This document shows, piece after piece, positions 12,526-23,699 of a DNA stretch of 64,000 nt. Both the position numbers and the translations under genes were made by a program. Each line of letters starts with the position of its first letter. The first letter of the stretch is position 1. The DNA is from Cavia porcellus. Its lineage: Eukaryota; Chordata; Mammalia; Rodentia; Caviidae. The notes beneath the pieces were generated by a model. That model did no database searches, had not been told where the DNA came from, and worked only from the letters and a program-made list of their open reading frames with translations. The stretch spans positions 16,812,501 through 16,876,500 of the forward strand of contig NW_026947507.1 in assembly GCF_034190915.1 (NCBI RefSeq), read 5' to 3'.

Positions 12526-12935
12526 GTTCTGTTATGGTTCTTCATTATATTACTAACATCAATTTGGTACATTAATAACATCAATTTGGTACATGAAAAT
12601 TTATTCTTCCATAATTCTGGACACCAGAAGTCTGAAATCAAGGTATCAGCAGTGCTATACTCTCTGTGAAGGTTCTAGAAAGGAATCCTTCCTGTGTCTC
12701 CCAGGTTTTGGTGAGTGTAGACATTCCTGGACCTGAACTGCAAAACTCTCATCTCTACCTGTCTCCAGCAGGCCTTCTTTTTCTGTCTGTGGCTTCCTTT
12801 CTGTCTCATGAGGACACAACATTGGATATAGACTGCACTCAAATAATTTAGGATGATTCCATTTTGAGATCCTTTACTATATTTGCAAAGACCTTTTTTT
12901 CCAAATAAAGCTTTCCATAGGTTTTGGTAGGAAAT
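12525..12935 (-). mobile_element. MLT1-like MaLR LTR, inverted
   Basis: It reads as an inverted MLT1-type LTR: 'ttctggacaccagaagtctgaaatcaaggtatcagcagtgc', 'ggttctagaaaggaatccttcctg', 'catgaggacacaacattgg', 'gagatccttta..atttgcaaagacc' and 'ccaaataa'. A 22-bp tandem duplication at 12550-12593 lies in its proximal part. Confidence 0.7.
12550..12593. repeat. 22-bp tandem duplication
   Basis: Two adjacent 22-bp copies sharing 'aacatcaatttggtaca' differ at one position (ttacta versus ttaata). Confidence 0.9.
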
Positions 12936-13030
12936 TGCTGTATTTTATTAGGTAAGGTGAGAGGAGAGGAGGTTAGTAATCAACCTACACATGGTGCACT
13001 TTTACAGTCACTCATTTCTTTTGTTCTTAC

Positions 13031-13032
<2 letters not shown>

Positions 13033-13066
<34 letters not shown>

Positions 13067-13100
13067 GTACTGGAGATCTAAATCCACAGCCTACCTTACT
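13033..13100 (-). mobile_element. Truncated ID-like SINE with long poly-T
   Basis: About 33 T residues are followed by 'ggtactggagatctaaatcc', which matches the inverted B-box/tail end of ID-type tRNA SINEs ('ggtaccrgggatygaa'). Only the 3' portion of the SINE is present. Confidence 0.45.
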
Positions 13101-13104
13101 ACTG

Positions 13105-13440
13105 TTAAATTCTTGCAACCACTAATTTTTCTGACAGATAATGTCGCCACTCAAGATTATGTAAGTGAAATCATATAACACAGACCATTTTAGAACTGAT
13201 TTTGTATCAAGTATAATTCTCTGGAGAGTTGTATATGTTGTTCTATACACCAGTATTTCTTTCTTTTTTTAAAAAAATCAGTGAATAGGATTTCATGATA
13301 TGGATGGACCAAAGGTTAATATTTCATTTACTGAAGGATATCTAGGTTGTTTCCAATTTGTATATACTGTGAATAAAGCTACTGTAAGTATTTGTGCACA
13401 AGTGTTTTTGTGAACATGTCTCTTTACTTTTTAAGAAACT
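13105..13440 (-). mobile_element. Inverted L1 ORF2 3' fragment
   Basis: The text 'ggatatctaggttgtttccaatttgtatatactgtgaataaagctactgtaagtatttgtgcacaagtgtttttgtgaacatg' is the inverted end of L1 ORF2. The upstream 'atgtaagtgaaatcatataacacagacc' belongs to the same element. It rules out the exon-like 23-nt segment near 13139. Confidence 0.7.
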
Positions 13441-13444
13441 CAGT

Positions 13445-15580
13445 AACATTCCTCAACAAATATTTAAAGGCTATAACTATAATTTAAGTATAAACCTTAG
13501 GTTTTATTAAAAATTGAAGGTCATTGTTTATTTTCCAAATTTCAAAAATTTTACAACTGTTAGAAATCCAGACTATTTTCTTGTTTAAATTTTAAGTATG
13601 CATTCTCAACTAATGGCCAAAGCATTATTTTATGCAAAAGAAGTTTATGTCATATTCCTTATGCTTAATTAATACATATAATCTATCATTCTTTCTCTGC
13701 CTGTACATACAGTATACACTTGGTGAGAATATTAGTCTTAATTTCTTTATTTTACATTATGATCCATGTGTGTTCAGAGATACTGAATTTGAAATAGTCA
13801 TTTTGACAGTAGACTTTCCCCTGACTCACTCAGAGTTTTTATTTGGTTATGTGTTTTTTTTTTAATGCCAAAGCAAAATTTTATGCAATCACTAAAAGAA
13901 AAAATTGTAAACTAATTCAGAATTAATATTGGAAAATGCAGACCTTTTACAAAGAGTCATCCCTAAGACTTATTTAGGTGGTTGACTGTGGGGATCAAAG
14001 TGTTGTGCCAATTCTGATCTAGTGTGCCTTCCATTCAAAGAGCATTACTCTGTGTGGGAATGCAGTTTAGTCTCCCTCCTTGGTGCCTTAGTTTTCTGGA
14101 ATGGAAAATATCTTTCCATTTCCTATTATTTTAAAAAACACACAAATATGCATTATCTTTCTTTCCCTCTGTGCTAGCTTCTTTCTTTTCTCCATTTCAG
14201 TCTATTGCTATATTTCTCCTCAGACATAGGCCATTTTTATTAGCTTTTGAAAATATATCCACTTTATCCAAGCTTACTGGTTTTTAAACCAAGAGGAAAT
14301 GACTTGATTAGTACAATACAATAAATTAACTAGCAATAAGGTAGTTTAATTTACAAAGTGACATGAAAACAGGTTAGTCTGAAATTCCAACACTGAAGGA
14401 TATTTGTTGAGTTGGGAACTAAATGTAATCAATCTCAATTTAATAGCATATATCTGTACGTTTTCTCTGAAATGTATTTTAGTATAGATTCTTACCAAAA
14501 CATATAAAAGATCTAGTTGGATATAGTTGGCATTAAGACTAAATTCTTCGTATGAATTTTAAACTCTATATAGTAAATACAAAGATTTACTATTTGAGTA
14601 AGTTTTAACCAATAAAAATTTGACAATCATATGGTCTCATGTGCTTTGTCCTTTAAATAACTTTGATATAAAACTTAGACAGTACATAGCTCAGCTTTTG
14701 GTAAACATAACCTAGATTTGATTTTAATAATAAATAGTTTATTTATGAGCACTGATACTGTTAACACATAGGTAATTATATGTACAGTTGGCTTAAAACA
14801 AGGATTTTTGAGAATAGAATAAGAAATCTTATTATTTAAATATGCAAAATTAAATCTGGGAATAAACACATTTTTATAATAAAAGAATAAATAAAAATTT
14901 GAATTTATATTTTAATTTATATTAAGTCTACATAAAAAAATATGAGAAAGAGTGGGAGGGAATTTATAGCTGGATTTGAACAGGCAGTTTTAGATGTGAA
15001 AACAATCCATTGAAAAAGAATTCCATATGAGTAATAACACTTTTGTGTGATGTAGACAGGGTTTCCTGAGCAGACCCAAACTTGACCCGCTTTGAGGAAT
15101 TCCTGTTGTGGAAGTTTGATCTCCTCCTTGCGGGGATCTTAGGCTCCTGGCAGTGTTCTTGTAGCAATCTATGCGGAGAGCTGCTGGAAGCCAAGCAAGG
15201 AGCAAAAAGCTAACAACACTTAGTCTAGCAAAGGATAGCTCAATCAAAGAGCAGGAAAGAACAGGGAATTTTTTTTTTCCTCAGAAATATTTTAGCTCAC
15301 AGGGCAGGCCTTGAGAATAAAGTAACGTGTGCAGCAACAAATTGATGACAGCTGCACGAAAATTTCCTTGGAATGCTGCAAATTACTAATAATTTTAACT
15401 TCAAATTTTAGATGATAAAGCATGTAATTAAAATGAAAAAAATTAGAAATAATATGCATTTTTTGGAATACAAAATAATTACTCAATAACAAATGGAGTG
15501 GTGGGTTATGAAAAAAAGTGTATGTTTTCCTGAAAAGTTTACTCTTTATGTTTTATTTACAATATTATTTATCCCTTTAC
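13445..15580. other. Intron A-B, right part
   Basis: Mostly unique A+T-rich sequence. The stretch 14950-15280 is more GC-balanced, and two overlapping minus-strand frames (85 and 76 aa) cross it. I found no splice context to support them and do not recognise a protein. Confidence 0.4.
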
Positions 15581-15586
15581 CCACAG

Positions 15587-15634
15587 TGATTTTTCTCTAC
15601 GTATAGTTCTTGAATCTTTGTTGCCACCCCACAG
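15587..15634 (+). CDS. Coding exon B of unidentified spliced gene
   Basis: The acceptor is strong, 'ttatccctttacccacag', ending at 15586. The donor is CAG|GTATTT at 15635. The 48-nt segment continues exon A's frame (AA+T, Asn) and reads DFSLRIVLESLLPPH, leaving AG (phase 2). An internal, weaker donor CTAC|GTATAG at 15601 would give a 14-nt form leaving phase 1. That short form is the only one that joins exon C in an open frame. The leucine-rich amphipathic stretch looks protein-like but has no family signature I can name. Confidence 0.48.
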
Positions 15635-15950
15635 GTATTTATGAATATGATTTTAATTAATTTTTGCTTAACATCTTTGAGGGAGGAATAATTTAGATAT
15701 TATTTTTCTCATTAGTTGTATCAGGCAATCAAGTTTTCTAAAATAAACCACTCGAGGATTTAAAGTAAATTTTAGCCATGAGGGCAAAATAATGTAAAGC
15801 AGACTTTAGCAAAGTTTCTAATTATCAAATTAGAAAAGTTACCATAAAATATATCCTATGAAATAGCAAATATTCTATATACCAAGAAGTAATATTATCA
15901 TGGCATAATATGTGTAACCATAATTTTGCAAGATATTCATTTTATTCATT

Positions 15951-15960
15951 ATAGTAGCAG
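15951..15960 (+). promoter_or_regulatory. Triple tandem splice acceptor TAGTAGCAG
   Basis: Three AG dinucleotides spaced exactly 3 nt apart (ending 15954, 15957 and 15960) precede exon C. All three give the same reading phase. This is an extended NAGNAG arrangement that would allow splice forms differing by one or two residues. Confidence 0.5.
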
Positions 15961-16020
15961 CATCTAAAGTTTTGTTCCCCAAGGAAGACCCTCTGCTGAT
16001 ACGTGCATCTTCTCAAGAAA
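15955..16020 (+). CDS. Coding exon C of unidentified spliced gene
   Basis: The acceptor is a 'tttattcattatag' type and the donor a perfect GTAAGT at 16021. Only one frame is open: two leading nt, then AASKVLFPKEDPLLIRASSQE, leaving one nt (A, phase 1). It joins exon D in frame 25 kb away. Exon B's stronger donor leaves two nt, and in that frame a TAA at 15965-15967 would end translation after four codons. So either exon B uses its 14-nt form, an exon is missing, or a single-base change has broken the frame. Confidence 0.55.
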
Positions 16021-16029
16021 GTAAGTAGC

Positions 16030-17090
16030 AGGTGCTTCAACACTCAGTTTTGTGAAGGTCTAACTTACTCGATCTCAAAAGAAATGGGGTGAAACTTTCC
16101 CTTTAAAAAATCTGTAAGCAAGATCATTTCTAATGCATGGCCTGGTCTTTTGTGTTCTAACAAAGCTGATCTTCCTATTCCATGCCTCTGTCAAAACTTC
16201 AAGCTTGAATATTCTCAGTCAAAGATGTTTATCTCAGAAAGCTTTTTTTAATGCTGTTCTGCAAGGCTCTAAAAGCTGAAAAGCTCATCTCTCAATTTCT
16301 TTCTTGCCAATATCCAAATGGTGAAACAAGGTCCTTTTCCATAAATCTGGCTAATTTAATATATTTATTGTGGGTACAGCATTCTGTCCAGTATAGAATT
16401 GCCAAAGAAAATACAGAATAACCAGTTAAATTTGAATTTTGAATAAAGAAAGAAAACATTTAATTGTGTCTCAAATATTAAATGCAATGTAGTTATACTG
16501 ACAATTTACATATTGTTTATCTGAAATTCAAATTAAAACATGTGTCCACTATTTCATTAAACTGGTAGTCCTACCTCAGAAATTCAAGATGTAAGATTAA
16601 GGTAAGGATAAGGATATTATGTAAATTGATACAAAACATATTCTGAAGACAACAAACCTGATATTGTATTATAATTACCATAAAATTGTTTTATTTATGA
16701 ATTTACTACCCAGAGGAAAATAAATTATAATGTGTATTGAGTATATTATATTCATTATCTAAACATATCAGCTCAATCACACTGTGGCAACTCACTTAAA
16801 CATGTTTTAAAGATGAGAATACTAAGGTATGAGAATTTTATATCTTCATGTGATAAATAATTGTTACTGGTAATACTGGATTTTCCCACTAATTAACTTT
16901 AGAATTTATACTCCGATACTGACAAGATACTTACAAGAAATGTACATGCTAGAAATAAAGAGAAAGAAAAATATATTGCTTGTGTATGGATATATATTTC
17001 AAGTGCATAAACAAGTATGGGGTTTCTATGACAAAAGAACTTGCATATAAATTATTTATCTTAAAATGTAGAATATGGAAACAAAAAGCA
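16030..17090. other. Start of the 25-kb intron C-D
   Basis: A+T-rich sequence. The stretch 16725-16900 ('cattatctaaacatatcagctcaatc', 'aaagatgagaatactaaggtatgagaa') may be a diverged MIR. Nothing else was recognised. Confidence 0.35.
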
Positions 17091-17094
17091 AAAT

Positions 17095-17425
17095 GCATGT
17101 ATTAGTAAGCTTTCCTGTCAATCACTGATGTCCACAATTTAAAAGAAGAAAATTAGGCTCACAGTTTCAGAAGCTTCAGTCAATGGTTGGCTGGCTCCAA
17201 GGCATGAACATCCTGGCAAAAGAAGTGTCAGTGCAAAGTTGGTTTGCTCATGGCATCAGGCAAGCAGGCCAAGGCAACAAAGCCAAAGAGGGGTGTGCCA
17301 CGGAACAGATATAATACCCAAGCTAATGTCTCTAGGAATCAAGAAGACACCCCCAGAAATGTGTTTTACTAGTCTCTGTAGACGCTTTGAAAGACAATCA
17401 AGTTCACACAATTAAGCTTACTCAC
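17095..17425 (-). mobile_element. Diverged MaLR-type LTR, inverted
   Basis: 'ttaggctcacagtttcagaagcttcagtcaatggttggctggctccaagg' and 'atcctggcaaaagaagtgtcagtg' match the inverted LTR layout seen more clearly at 57.8 and 61.8 kb. A purine/pyrimidine-balanced tail ends near 'aatcaagttcacacaatt'. Confidence 0.5.
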
Positions 17426-17429
17426 AATA

Positions 17430-18865
17430 CTGCATATGTTCAAAAAGTAAAATTTTAAGGTAATTTTATTTATCTCAAAATAAAAGTAATGTTAAAAAAT
17501 TTCAACAAGATTAAATTGAGATAAAGTGCATAAACGGAATAACTTATTTGCAGTATTAAAAGGAGTGAATATAATAAATATAATAAAATTAATCAAAATA
17601 TTTGAAGTTATAGTACTACAACTGAGTATTAAGCAATTATAATTTACTGTTATTATTAGCATGGTCCCGATAAGTTTATGCATAGACATTTAAGTATTTA
17701 CTGCCTTTGGATAACAGTAGCATTGTACTTACAGAGGACCTTGGCTGGCTCTGTGCTGCCATTTCAGTCAAGTTTCTGCTGCCATGATATGAATCACTTT
17801 GCATTCCAGAGCCACTGAAGCAGTTGGAAGATAATTCACCAAGGAAAATCACACTGCCAATTTAGTGAGACAATTTCAATCTGCTAATTTGCCAAAGCAC
17901 TGTCAACCAATAAATAAGATTATGTAAAAGATTCACACATAAATTTCAGGTATTCACCCCACATGAGAAATTGCTTATTATAAATTATTCAGTAGTAGTT
18001 TGTTGTTATACATTGTTTTTGGTTTTTTTTTTTTTTTTTCTTTTCTATCATGATATCACTCTACCTTAACTAAGTAGAGTTTAAAAAGCCAGGGAATTTT
18101 TAAATTAGAATGAACAAAAATTATTTCATTTTAAACTAGTCTTTTTGACCAAATCAACTGAAAATGTAGCAGACTTTTGGGAAAAAGTCTTGTAAGTGAA
18201 CAGACAGTACAAACATAATAATACTCGGTTACCCTTTAGATTTTAAGTCATTTTATTTGACTATTTAAAGAATATCAGTGATAAAAGTATTTAAGAAAAC
18301 ATGTACCTGAGAGTAGGCATTCCCTTAAGTAAAATGATCCTGCTGTGAAATTTAACACTATTTCAAAACTTCACAATCATGTCCATAATAACAGACTAAG
18401 TTGAATTGCCCTAACTATAGATTGAAGACAAAAAAATTCTGAGTTTCCTTTGAAAAAGCAATTTGTTCAAAACACATCTTCAAAACCAACAAAAGAGAAT
18501 TAGAATTTTATTGTGCGTTGGTTCACTTTGAAGCTTTTTAATAGCATTCAAGAAAGTTTCATTCTTAAGCACATGAGGCTCAGTATTACTATGAGTAGTT
18601 CATATTTTTGTTACCTTTTGTTGCTTTTCAAAAGAACAGTCAGTTACCCTGGTGAACAATAATAGTGGATCATTACAAAAAGTATGTAATTTTAAAATCA
18701 AATGTATCCTAGAATATGACAAATACATCCAAAGTTTAAAAATATCCAAATGAAAATAATCACCTAAATAATTATATTTGCTCTAATAAAGTTATTTTTG
18801 TGTACTGAATTTTGCTAAAAAATGATATTCTGCTTAGATTAATACCACCAAGCAATTGTGCTTAA
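17430..18865. other. Intronic A+T-rich stretch
   Basis: No clear repeat or exon apart from a T-run near 18022-18040. Confidence 0.4.
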
Positions 18866-18867
18866 AC

Positions 18868-19038
18868 AATTTATTTTTTGTTTGTTTTTTGTTTGGCTTT
18901 TTGAAACAGGGTCTTGCTTTGTAAATTAGACTGGCTTTGAGCTCACTATGTAATCCATGCTGGCTATGAACTCATAGCAATCTTCCTACTTCAGTGACCC
19001 AAATAAAGGAATTATAGGTGTGCATCATGTTCAGCTAA
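18868..19038 (-). mobile_element. B1 SINE, inverted
   Basis: The inverted 7SL-derived element has 'tttttgaaacagggtcttgct', the duplicated 'gagctcactatgtaatccatgctgg', 'cctacttcagtgaccc' and a terminal 'gtgtgcatcatgttcagct'. It is well diverged. Confidence 0.8.
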
Positions 19039-19799
19039 ACATAACATTTAGAAGCAATGATTGCTACTTATGAAATTCTTAATTACAAATTTAATAAGCA
19101 GTGTATAGTTGTTCTACCAAATGCTAAATTAATACTCTATACAAATACTATACAGTTTTTAAAAGACAGGTTATTATTAGCTAATATCTAGGTTTTGATA
19201 TGAAGGTTAAAAATGCAGTATCATTTGTAGTGATAATTATAGTTTTCTTCAAATAGTACATATAATATTAATCTACTAATATTTGAAGAATTACTTCTTT
19301 TCAGTTATGAGAAAAATATTTAAGTACTAAGTATACAATTAATTTTTTAAAGAATTAAAATAAATTACAAAGTTTATGTACTATTTCCAAATTTACTTAG
19401 AAAAATATTCAATTGCTTTATTTTAGAAATACAAACCAATCATAGTTTTTGTACATATGTTTACCTATTGCAAACCTGTGGAGAACAACACACACATTTA
19501 AACACAAGTCTGCTAAGCTACACAATCTGAATAATGATGGGGAAAAATTAAAATCCCTTGGATGTCTGTAAATAAGTTGATCAATGTACTTAATATAAAA
19601 CATTATGGAATAAAGCCTAAGATACTGCAACTATTTTCTAAGTATACATTCATGTCTTCAAAACACAGTTGATTCAATCTTGGAGACTCTTGCATGGTAT
19701 CATATAATTTTAGTTCTCTTTATATTAATTGTCACCTTTCACAATGATAATGGCCATATGACTTTGGTTAGGATAGTTTAGCTAAGGAACTTCAGATCC

Positions 19800-20075
19800 A
19801 CAAATTATACCACTCTATTACAGAAACTATTTCATTTTTCTTCATGTTTACAAAATAAATGAGCATAGCAGACACTAGAGCTAGAATCTGAATCCAAATT
19901 CTTAATTACGTGGGCCAATTTAGTTCACATTATAGGGATTACATTTCTTTTCTTCATTTGAGAAGTGGACATTATGATAGAACCTGTACCGACCGGCGTT
20001 ATCACAATGATCAAGAGTTAACCCATGTGAAGTACGCACGACAGTAAGTGCTCAAGCATCAGGAATCATTATGTC
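19800..20075 (+). mobile_element. MIR SINE with unusual CpG content
   Basis: The right part follows the MIR consensus ('acattatgatagaacctgtacc...gttatcacaatgatcaagagttaacccatgtgaagtacgcac', 'cagtaagtgctcaa'). Within and just after it are eight CpGs in about 120 bp, in a window where CpG is otherwise very rare. The left part (19855-19900) could be a separate MIR end. Confidence 0.55.
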
Positions 20076-20724
20076 CCCATCGAGGACTATCATAAACGGG
20101 GAACGGGAGTGAATTAATACTATATTTTTAGTTAAAAATTAATAAAAAAGATTGACTTCCAATAGGAGTAATGATTACAGTTTATGAATGCTTATGTACT
20201 TATTCACACCCTCAGTGAATCTTAGAAATGTATACCACAAATAAATTTTTAAAAATTCTGTAGTAACTGTCCAAAATATACTATTAATTTCAGTTTCTTG
20301 TTTCTTGTTTGGTTACACACTGTCAGTGTTGAGTTGGTTCTCTGGAAAACAACTTTTATGAGCAACTTACTGTTGACTAAATTAATAACTATAAATATGG
20401 GACAAAAATATATTGATGCACCAAGGAAAGTCTAATTCATTATGCCTCAATGTGTAAGAACAATATGTGATAAAATCTGAGTCTTTTTTTCTTTGATTGT
20501 GGCTCCATATCACCAATGATTTTTACAGATAAAATTGTAACATGGATGCACATTTGTAACTTTTTTGTGATTTGTTGATATTTTTGTTGGGTTGATCTGT
20601 TTTAATTGAACAATGTAACATCCTGTTTTCAATTCTGTCTGTCATTTTAATGATCTAGAGATTATAATGTACTACGTATGTATGCACATTACATTATTTA
20701 ACAAAAATTAGGGGCACTATTACC

Positions 20725-20885
20725 GTTTGGGGGGGTCTTTTTGAGACAGGGTCTTACTATGTGGTTCAGGCTGACCTTTGGCTCACTTTGTAGCCTAAGC
20801 TTGTCTCAAATTTTCAATAATCCACCTGCCTCAGGCTGTCAAGTGCTTGGATTATAGGAGTGTGCCTCCATGTCTCGCGTTAGTA
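20725..20885 (-). mobile_element. B1 SINE, inverted
   Basis: 'ttttgagacagggtcttactatgtggttcaggctgac', the duplicated 'ggctcactttgtagcc', 'cctcaggctgtcaagtgcttggattataggagtgtgcctcc'. It is a full-length inverted B1 with a G-run at its left end instead of a clean poly-T. Confidence 0.82.
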
Positions 20886-21100
20886 TCATTTTTTAAACAA
20901 ATGTGGAAATCAAACAAATAATCATTGGAGACACATATCTACACAAATTTACCAATGAATTCATGGATAATTTTGCTTAGAGTCTGAGTAACTCTTCTGG
21001 GTTTTTAAGCACCAAAAACTGAACTTTGAGAGTCCCATTGTCTTCACAATATTGAATCTGGTCATTCAGTTCTGCCCTGCTATTTATTCAAGATAAAATT

Positions 21101-21199
21101 TGGTGGACTTCTTCCTATCCAAGTACTAACCAGACTCAACCCTCCTTAGCTTCTGAGACCCAATTAGATTAGTGCATGCAGAGTGAGATGGCACAGTAC
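21101..21199 (-). pseudogene. 5S rRNA pseudogene, inverted
   Basis: Read on the minus strand, this follows vertebrate 5S rRNA from the middle to the 3' part. The best match is around 'atccaagtactaaccag' (21117-21133) and 'cttagcttctgag' (21145-21157), the inverse of the 5S segments CTCAGAAGCTAAG and CTGGTTAGTACTTGGAT. The 5' portion is recognisable but mutated, and the last part near 21101-21110 is weak. The internal promoter is degraded, so it is unlikely to be transcribed. A 5S-derived SINE is an alternative, as known in a few mammals, but no poly-A or tRNA-like partner is visible. Confidence 0.78.
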
Positions 21200-21204
21200 T
21201 TACT

Positions 21205-22500
21205 CATTCCAAAGCCTTTACTAGCTCTTTTCATTTTCTTGAATGCAAGTTACAGTTCATGAATGTTTCTATGGATAGCCTTCATTCAAAATATTTAAAT
21301 TTCTCACTAAAGTATGTGGTAAAACAAAATATGAAAAGGAAAATTTGAAATGATTAGGTGCCTGAATGTATAAAATTATTAAAGCTTCATGATCCTTGTT
21401 GTTGACCTTAATGAAAACTCTGATTTTATTCTTAGGTGAGAGAACCTCTTCCTTTTTTAACTTCCCAAGGTGTTAAGAATTTTATCTTATAGTTCAGTGG
21501 AAGCTGTGGATTTTTTCCTAATACAGGGAATTTATAAACTCTATGTGATATTTGCTAATCCCATAAAATGAAGTTTTCAGGATTTAAAGAACAATAGAGT
21601 CATGCACCATCTATTGTTTGTAATGTGGAAATGCAGACACACACTCCAGAGGTTAAATAAATGAAGGAATATCCTGCTATACGCATTTAATTTGCTTATT
21701 TTATTCATATTCATATTTATATAAAGATTATGCCTAGGCTGGAAGACAACCCTTAATTTATAGATATCATTTTAAAGGATATATGAATTATTTGTACTAA
21801 AGGTTCCAATGTCCTAATATTTACAAAGCAATAGCATTTATTTCTGTGCGCAACAACAGAGGTCTTTGCAATTACTATAGCTATGAGTTTTGAAACCTTT
21901 AACATTTTTGCTCACTTCAAATTCTTATTTCAATTCTAGACAATCTTAAATTTCACAAAGTGTTATCATTGCTCATTTCCTGAGTGTAAAGAGGTTAAGA
22001 GAATGCGGATGATCTTGGTATACGAAGGAATCTAAGTGTAGAATAGTATTTCTTATTAAACTGTTGGGGCACCGTGGAAGAAAATGAGAGAGATGTAAAT
22101 AACAGGAGCACAAACTTCTAACCCAAATTCCCGAGGGAAACACAGGGACCTGGTACTCAGTGGGTACTCATATGTGTGTACTGAGTTGGGTGACATAAAG
22201 ACCATTGTACTTCTTGCCTCTTGGTTTTCATTATCCAGAGACATTGGAACTTTATTATAACTATCAGTTGCTTTTCCTTATGAACTAGTAATATTTTGGA
22301 CCTGATGAACATCTGCAATTTTTTTTTCTCTCTGGAACTTAAAAGTGAAAATTATGGAGATAACAATGATTTCTTTGTACATGTAAGCTGTCCTTCTAAC
22401 AGTATGGGAAGAGATGATATAAAGTAATAATACCTACATTTTAATTGTTTATGCATGCATGTAAAGTGTTTATGCAATATACACATATATTGAACAAACA
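21205..22500. other. Intronic unique sequence
   Basis: No exon with consistent splice sites and no repeat identified with confidence. Confidence 0.4.
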
Positions 22501-22508
22501 TATACATA

Positions 22509-22512
22509 CATA

Positions 22513-22551
<39 letters not shown>

Positions 22552-22552
22552 T
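22509..22552. repeat. (TA)n microsatellite
   Basis: TA repeats with a few CA interruptions at both ends. Confidence 0.95.
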
Positions 22553-22584
22553 AAATGCATAATGATTAAAGCAATATTATTTGG

Positions 22585-22765
22585 TGCAAGGGTTCCTGAA
22601 TTCTAATCCCAGCATCACCATTTGCTGCTATAGTGTGTTTTATTTTACTTAATCTTTTGCTTCTTCATAGCCTCAAAAAAAATGACACAGGTAACAGAAA
22701 TTTTCTCATGGGATTCTTGTAATGGAAGAGTTAATATATGTAAGACACTGTGTAAGCCTTGTGCT
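22585..22765 (+). mobile_element. MIR SINE
   Basis: The MIR order is preserved: 'gaattctaatcccagcatcaccatttgctgc', 'acttaatcttttgcttcttcatagcctc', 'atgacacaggtaacag', 'gggattcttgtaatggaagagttaatatatgtaagacactg'. Confidence 0.7.
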
Positions 22766-22769
22766 TGGA

Positions 22770-23290
22770 AAGTCCTCCAAAATACACTGGTGAAGAAAAC
22801 TTTTAATTGAACTAAAGGATGGTGGTGTATAATATTGCTTGTTACAAGAATTGTGTTAGGAAATGATCACTTGAAAACTTTTCAAAATCTCATTCTATCT
22901 TAAGACAGAATGAGTACAAACTTCAAAGTTACCATTTATCTTTGGCAACAGTTCCCAAGCTGGATTTTTACTAAAACTCACATAGAGAAATAACCACTTG
23001 CAAAGATTTCACGTTTGAATGCTTCAAGCATCATTTTTAAAAATATGTATGCTAATCCTAGTAATTCATTCTTTTGTTATAGCTAAATGATTATTTTAAT
23101 AAAAAAAGCAGCAGTATGGGTGGGCATCTTTTAGAATTATATTGTGAGCTAAGCAAAATTTAAGTACTTTTTTCAATAAACTCATATGATACATTTCCAG
23201 TATATACAAAAAGTCAGCAAAATTATATATCCAAGTTAATTCTGGAAATATCTACTTTTGGCTTATTTCATGTTGTCTAACAGATATTAC
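22770..23290. other. Intronic unique sequence
   Basis: Nothing recognised in about 500 bp before the exon-like or enhancer-like block. Confidence 0.35.
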
Positions 23291-23299
23291 TTTTTTTTT

Positions 23300-23545
23300 T
23301 TTACAAAATGCATTTTTTCAAAGAATTAGGTTCTGAGAACATTGATTTGAGCACAGTTAAACAATTAATTCTCCCTGAGAGAGATTTCTCAGCTCATCAG
23401 ATTATATTTTCAGCAATTGTAGCAACAGCTGCCAAAATAGAGGCTTTACTGCAGAGATCAAACAGATGGCGTAAGGAAATGATGCACGTCACATTGCCCT
23501 TATTGGGGGCAATGGACACTAAGGCAAAATCCATTATTTATATTC
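23300..23545 (+). promoter_or_regulatory. Conserved-looking block; enhancer or cryptic exon
   Basis: A GC-balanced, repeat-free island sits in a very A+T-rich intron, spanned by a 115-codon open frame from 23308. It contains E-boxes CAGCTG (23426-23431) and CAGATG (23463-23468). Inside it, an acceptor 'attatattttcag' and a GTAAGG donor bound 23414-23470, 57 nt in phase 1-1. That phase would insert cleanly between exons C and D (reading IVATAAKIEALLQRSNRW). An intronic enhancer seems as likely as an exon. Confidence 0.3.
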
Positions 23546-23604
23546 AATCTGAATTTTTCATAGTCACACACACACACTTGAACATTACATATATAGTACA
23601 TAGG

Positions 23605-23631
<27 letters not shown>
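23605..23631. repeat. (CA)n microsatellite
   Basis: About 13 uninterrupted CA units that end the 115-codon frame in Thr-His repeats. Confidence 0.95.
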
Positions 23632-23635
<4 letters not shown>

Positions 23636-23699
23636 TATGGAGTCTTATACAATAAGACTCTATATGGTTATCCTGAGAGGTTGTGATTTGCACCACAGC

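Noticed and set aside
13139..13161. 23-nt exon-like segment with acceptor and GTAAGT donor
   Set aside because: It sits in an inverted L1 ORF2 fragment, and its frame after exon A begins with a stop.
23605..23655. Thr-His repeat tail of the 115-codon frame
   Set aside because: Produced by the (CA)n microsatellite and not part of any plausible exon.
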